In this document: piece after piece, positions 60,953 through 64,000 of the stretch
Layout of the letters: each line of letters starts with the position of its first letter
How positions within the stretch are numbered: position 1 is the stretch's first letter
Source: Hymenoscyphus infarciens
Taxonomy: Eukaryota > Ascomycota > Leotiomycetes > Helotiales > Helotiaceae
NCBI GenBank assembly: GCA_001414345.1
Contig: LLCB01000106.1
Span: 111,202 to 175,201 of the forward strand
Direction: 5' to 3'
DNA length: 64,000 bases
Made by a program: the position numbers and the translations under genes
Notes under the pieces: generated by a model
What the model was told of the DNA's origin: nothing
The model's database searches: none
Seen by the model: only the letters and a program-made list of their open reading frames with translations

Positions 60953-62837
60953 CGTATATGCCCGCTCGCTTTTACTCAAAACTAGTTCAAATCAGTATTG
61001 AATCGATTTTAATAGCTTAAGTAAGAGTTAACATAGTATCCGATCTTATTTAGAGAGGTTCTAAGGTTCCGATCCTATTCAGAGAGGTTCTAATTATATT
61101 TAGAGAGGTTCTAAGGTTCGGATCCTATTTAGAGAGGTTCTAAACCTATTCTAAATCGTTAAATTAATTAGAGCTATAGCTAGCTATAGTTTAAAGAGGT
61201 TCTAATAGATTCCAAGGTTCCGATTCTATTTAAAGGGGTTCTAAACCTATTCAAAGAGGTTCCAAGGTTCAGATCCTATTTAGAGAGGTTCTAAACCTAT
61301 TCTAAATCGTTAAATTAATCAGAGCTATAGCTAGCTATAGTTTAGAGAGGTTCTAATAGATTCTAAGGTTCTAATTTAGAGAGGTTCTGAACCTATTCTA
61401 AACCTATTCTAAGTAGTTCTAAGTAGCTTAAGCTATTCTATTATAACTAATACTAGCTTTAGTATATACTAGCTATATATTAGTAGTATAATAATACTTA
61501 AAAAGTACTTAGAAGAAAAAATAAAAAGTCTAAAGAGAGTATTTTTTTTTTTAAAGTCGATTTAAGCGACTTTTTATATATTAACTTTAATTAGTAATTA
61601 TATATTAATAATCCTTATAATTAGAGCTACTAGTGTATAAGTTTTAGTAAGTTATATAACTAAAGTAGGTTACCTAGTAGGGCGTGGCTTTTGTACTAGG
61701 ATCGCTCTTGCTAAACACGGTGCGCTACGCCTAACTAGCTACGTAACTGCTAAGACCTACGGGCGTATAGGCTACCTCTACCTTCGACTTCGACTTTAAC
61801 TTCGACACTTCGACTTTAATACTTTTAACACTTTACTTCGATAATAACGATAATAACGATAACGATAACTCTCTATTGCTATCGTATTATATTCGTTACT
61901 TAGCATCGGGCTACTTATTAGTATTGTAATCGACGTTGTATTCGTCGTGTTCGCTACTCTAGACAATTCCACGTTGTTAAATAATAATAATAATATACCT
62001 CTTCTTTTTTAATAGTTAGACTTCTAGTAGAGTAAATCAGAAGCCTTGGATTTATTATCTACGTTATCGCTGTTACTATCGCTGTTACTATTATGTATAG
62101 TATATACTATTTCTACTCTTACTTCTTAAACTAACGTACGTGTCTTATAGTTTCTAACCGACTGACTAACTGACTAACCGACTAACTGATTAATCGAACT
62201 AATTATATCGAGGCATATATATAGAGATGACGTTATTTAGGTTAGTAGAACAATTAGTAGATTAATTAGTAGAATTAGTAGAATTAGTAGAATTAGGTAT
62301 TTAGACATGTTATGTAAGAGTAGTATAGCTCTATAATTTTACACCTGATTATGTGATTTTAAATTTAAGTCCTTTTTTTAAGCTCTTTTTTAAGCTCTTT
62401 TATTCTTAATTCTTTTTTAGTACTAGCTTAAAACTAGCTCTGATCTAGCTTTAAACTAGTTCTGAACCTATTTGGAACTAGTTCAGAACTAGTTTAGAAC
62501 TAAGTCGACTTTGGATTAGATACGTTTAAGGTGTTATAGATTAAGAAACTGATTTAGCTCTCTTTTAGACCTAGCTCTAAACTAGTAGAATCTCTCTAAA
62601 CTAGTTCTGAACCGGTTCTGAATTAGTTCTGAATCGGCTCTGAACTAGTAGAGCCTATCTGAACTAGTTCTAAACTAGTTCTGAACCGGTTCTAAATCGG
62701 TTCTGAATCGGTTCTGAACTAATAGAACTACTCTAATACTAATCTGACCCTAGGTTAACCTTAATTTAAATCAGAGTTAAATTAGAGTCGAATCGGAGTC
62801 GAATTAGTATTAAGCAAATAGCGGTTCAGCAGTATAG
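60953..62837 (+). mobile_element. TA-flanked TIR element, family 1, copy C (full length)
   Basis: The copy is 1,885 bp with TA at 60,951-60,952 and 62,838-62,839. The left end CGTATATGCCCGCTCGCTTT is identical to that of copy A, and the right end is GCGGTTCAGCAGTATAG. The left arm has AGAGAGGTTCT units (61,050-61,400), the right arm CTAGTTCTGAAC units (62,450-62,730). The core is at about 61,504-62,370. RIP is intermediate: the core keeps CTTCGACTTCGAC and GGGCGTGGCTTT, but the E-box of the left edge has become TATATAAC. Confidence 0.83.
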
Positions 62838-62839
62838 TA

Positions 62840-63350
62840 TAGTTAAAATTCTAGTTTAGTAAGTTCTTAAAAGCTAAGGAATTACTAGATATATTAGTTA
62901 AGAGGAATAAGTTTACTAAGATAGTTAAGATAGTAGTTAAGCTATTACTTATTAAATAGCTTACTAAGTAGCTTTAAATGTTTAAGTTAGTAGTTATCTA
63001 GGTAATTAAGGTAGAGTCTAAGCTAGTAGTTATTAAGGTACTTTAAGTATCTTAGATAAGGTCTATTAAGTAGGTAGTTATAGAGAGGCTTAGAATATTT
63101 AAGTTAGTAGTTATCTAGGTAATCTAGGTAGGGTCTAAGCTAGTAGTTATTAAGGTGCTTAAAGTATCTAAGTTAGGAGTTATTTTAAGTTTACTTAAAC
63201 TAGTGTCTAAGCTAGTAGTACTTTTAGAAAAGAAGCCTAAATAGAGAGGAGAATAATTAGTAGTAAATTATAGCTAGTTATTAATTTATCTTTTACTTCC
63301 TTAGAGAGGAAATAGAGATATATAAGCTTTTATACGTAGCTACGTTTAAG
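62840..63350 (+). pseudogene. decayed frame with 117-bp repeat, right of copy C
   Basis: A + strand frame (2 modulo 3) runs from copy C to the TA at the edge of copy D. It contains two copies of a 117-bp (39-codon) unit starting TTTAAGTTAGTAGTTATCTA at 62,981 and 63,098, with inner shorter repeats read as Ser-Lys-Leu-Val-Val-Ile. Stops replace probable Gln/Arg/Trp codons. Before RIP it was probably a Pro/Glu/Val-rich repetitive protein. Function unknown. Confidence 0.4.
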
Positions 63351-63352
63351 TA

Positions 63353-64000
63353 CGTATATGCCCACTCGCTTTTACTCAAACCTAGTTTAAATCGGTATTG
63401 AATCGATTTTAATAGGTTCAGAATAGGTTCTAAATAGGTTTGGAATAGGTTCTGAATAGATTCTGAATAGGTTTTGAATAGGTTTTGAATAGGTTCAGAA
63501 TAGGTTCTAAATAGGTTCAGAATAAGTTCTAAATAGATTCTGAATAGGTTCTAAATAGGTTCTGAATAGGTTCGGAATAGGTTCTGAATAGGTTTGGAAT
63601 AGGTTCTGAATAGGTTCTAAATAGGTTTGGAATAGGTTCTGAATAGGTTCTAAAACTCTCTGAATTGTTGAAACGTTCAGAGCTATAGCTAGACCGTAGT
63701 TTAGAAAGGTTCTGAACCTATTCTGAATCGTTGAAACGTTCAGAGCTATAGCTAGACTGTAGTTTAGAAAGGTTCTGAACCTATTTAGAACTTATTCAGA
63801 GAGGTTCTGAACCTATTCTAAACCTATTTAGAACTTATTTAGAACTTATTTAGAGAGGTTTCGAACCTATTCTGAACCTATTCTAAGTAGTTCTAAGTAG
63901 CTTAAGCTATTCTATTATAACTAATATTAGCTTTAGTATATACTAGCTATATCTTAGTAGTATATTAATACCTAAAAAGTACTTAGAAGAAAAAATAAAA
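63353..64000 (+). mobile_element. TA-flanked TIR element, family 1, copy D (cut by window end)
   Basis: TA (63,351-63,352) is followed by CGTATATGCCCACTCGCTTT and TACTCAAA, the family 1 left end. The left arm has a long run of 11-bp GGTTCTGAATA units (63,417-63,655). The core begins at AAGTACTTAGAAG just before the window end. Left-arm composition resembles copy B most closely, with much TpG retained. Confidence 0.82.

Overview
The window looks like one long AT-rich, gene-poor compartment of a filamentous ascomycete (Pezizomycotina) genome that has been rewritten by repeat-induced point mutation (RIP). Over most of it C survives almost only before T or C, and G almost only after A or G. CpA, TpG and CpG are nearly absent and TpA is everywhere. 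I see no intact protein-coding gene, no tRNA or rRNA gene and no CRISPR array. What can be read is the decayed remains of mobile elements and of a few large reading frames, with many minisatellites.

Left part (1-31,204). A tandem array of about 100/138 bp units (1-1,390) is followed by featureless RIP-saturated DNA. Next comes a complete but dead Ty1/copia LTR retrotransposon (4,594-10,806) with two 169-bp LTRs and a 5-bp target duplication GAAGT. Its gag, protease, integrase, reverse transcriptase and RNase H remnants all lie in one + strand frame, with no frameshift between the points I checked. The active-site acids I could place are changed by G-to-A transitions. About 20 kb of RIP-saturated DNA follows, in which I recognise no family.

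Middle (31,205-43,620) and right end (60,385-64,000). Two families of non-autonomous elements of about 1.6-2.05 kb, with imperfect terminal inverted repeats and TA flanks, occur as five complete copies, one copy cut by the window edge and two fragments. The families share a core of roughly 0.9-1 kb but have different arms, and the family 1 arms are built of 11-bp repeats. Four copies sit in what may be a single decayed + strand reading frame (about 30,600-43,258). A fifth sits in another (60,840-63,350).

Region 43,860-60,600 is less completely RIPed and looks like a separate decayed unit. It has a minus-strand frame resembling a large fungal transposase (45,950-49,620), then a minus-strand SNF2-like helicase frame (49,950-54,250), then a divergent plus-strand frame of unknown function with an in-frame 48-bp repeat (54,400-56,230). 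Minisatellite blocks lie on both sides (44,484-45,060 and 57,290-60,400). I infer, but cannot prove, that these three frames are the cargo of one large dead DNA transposon.
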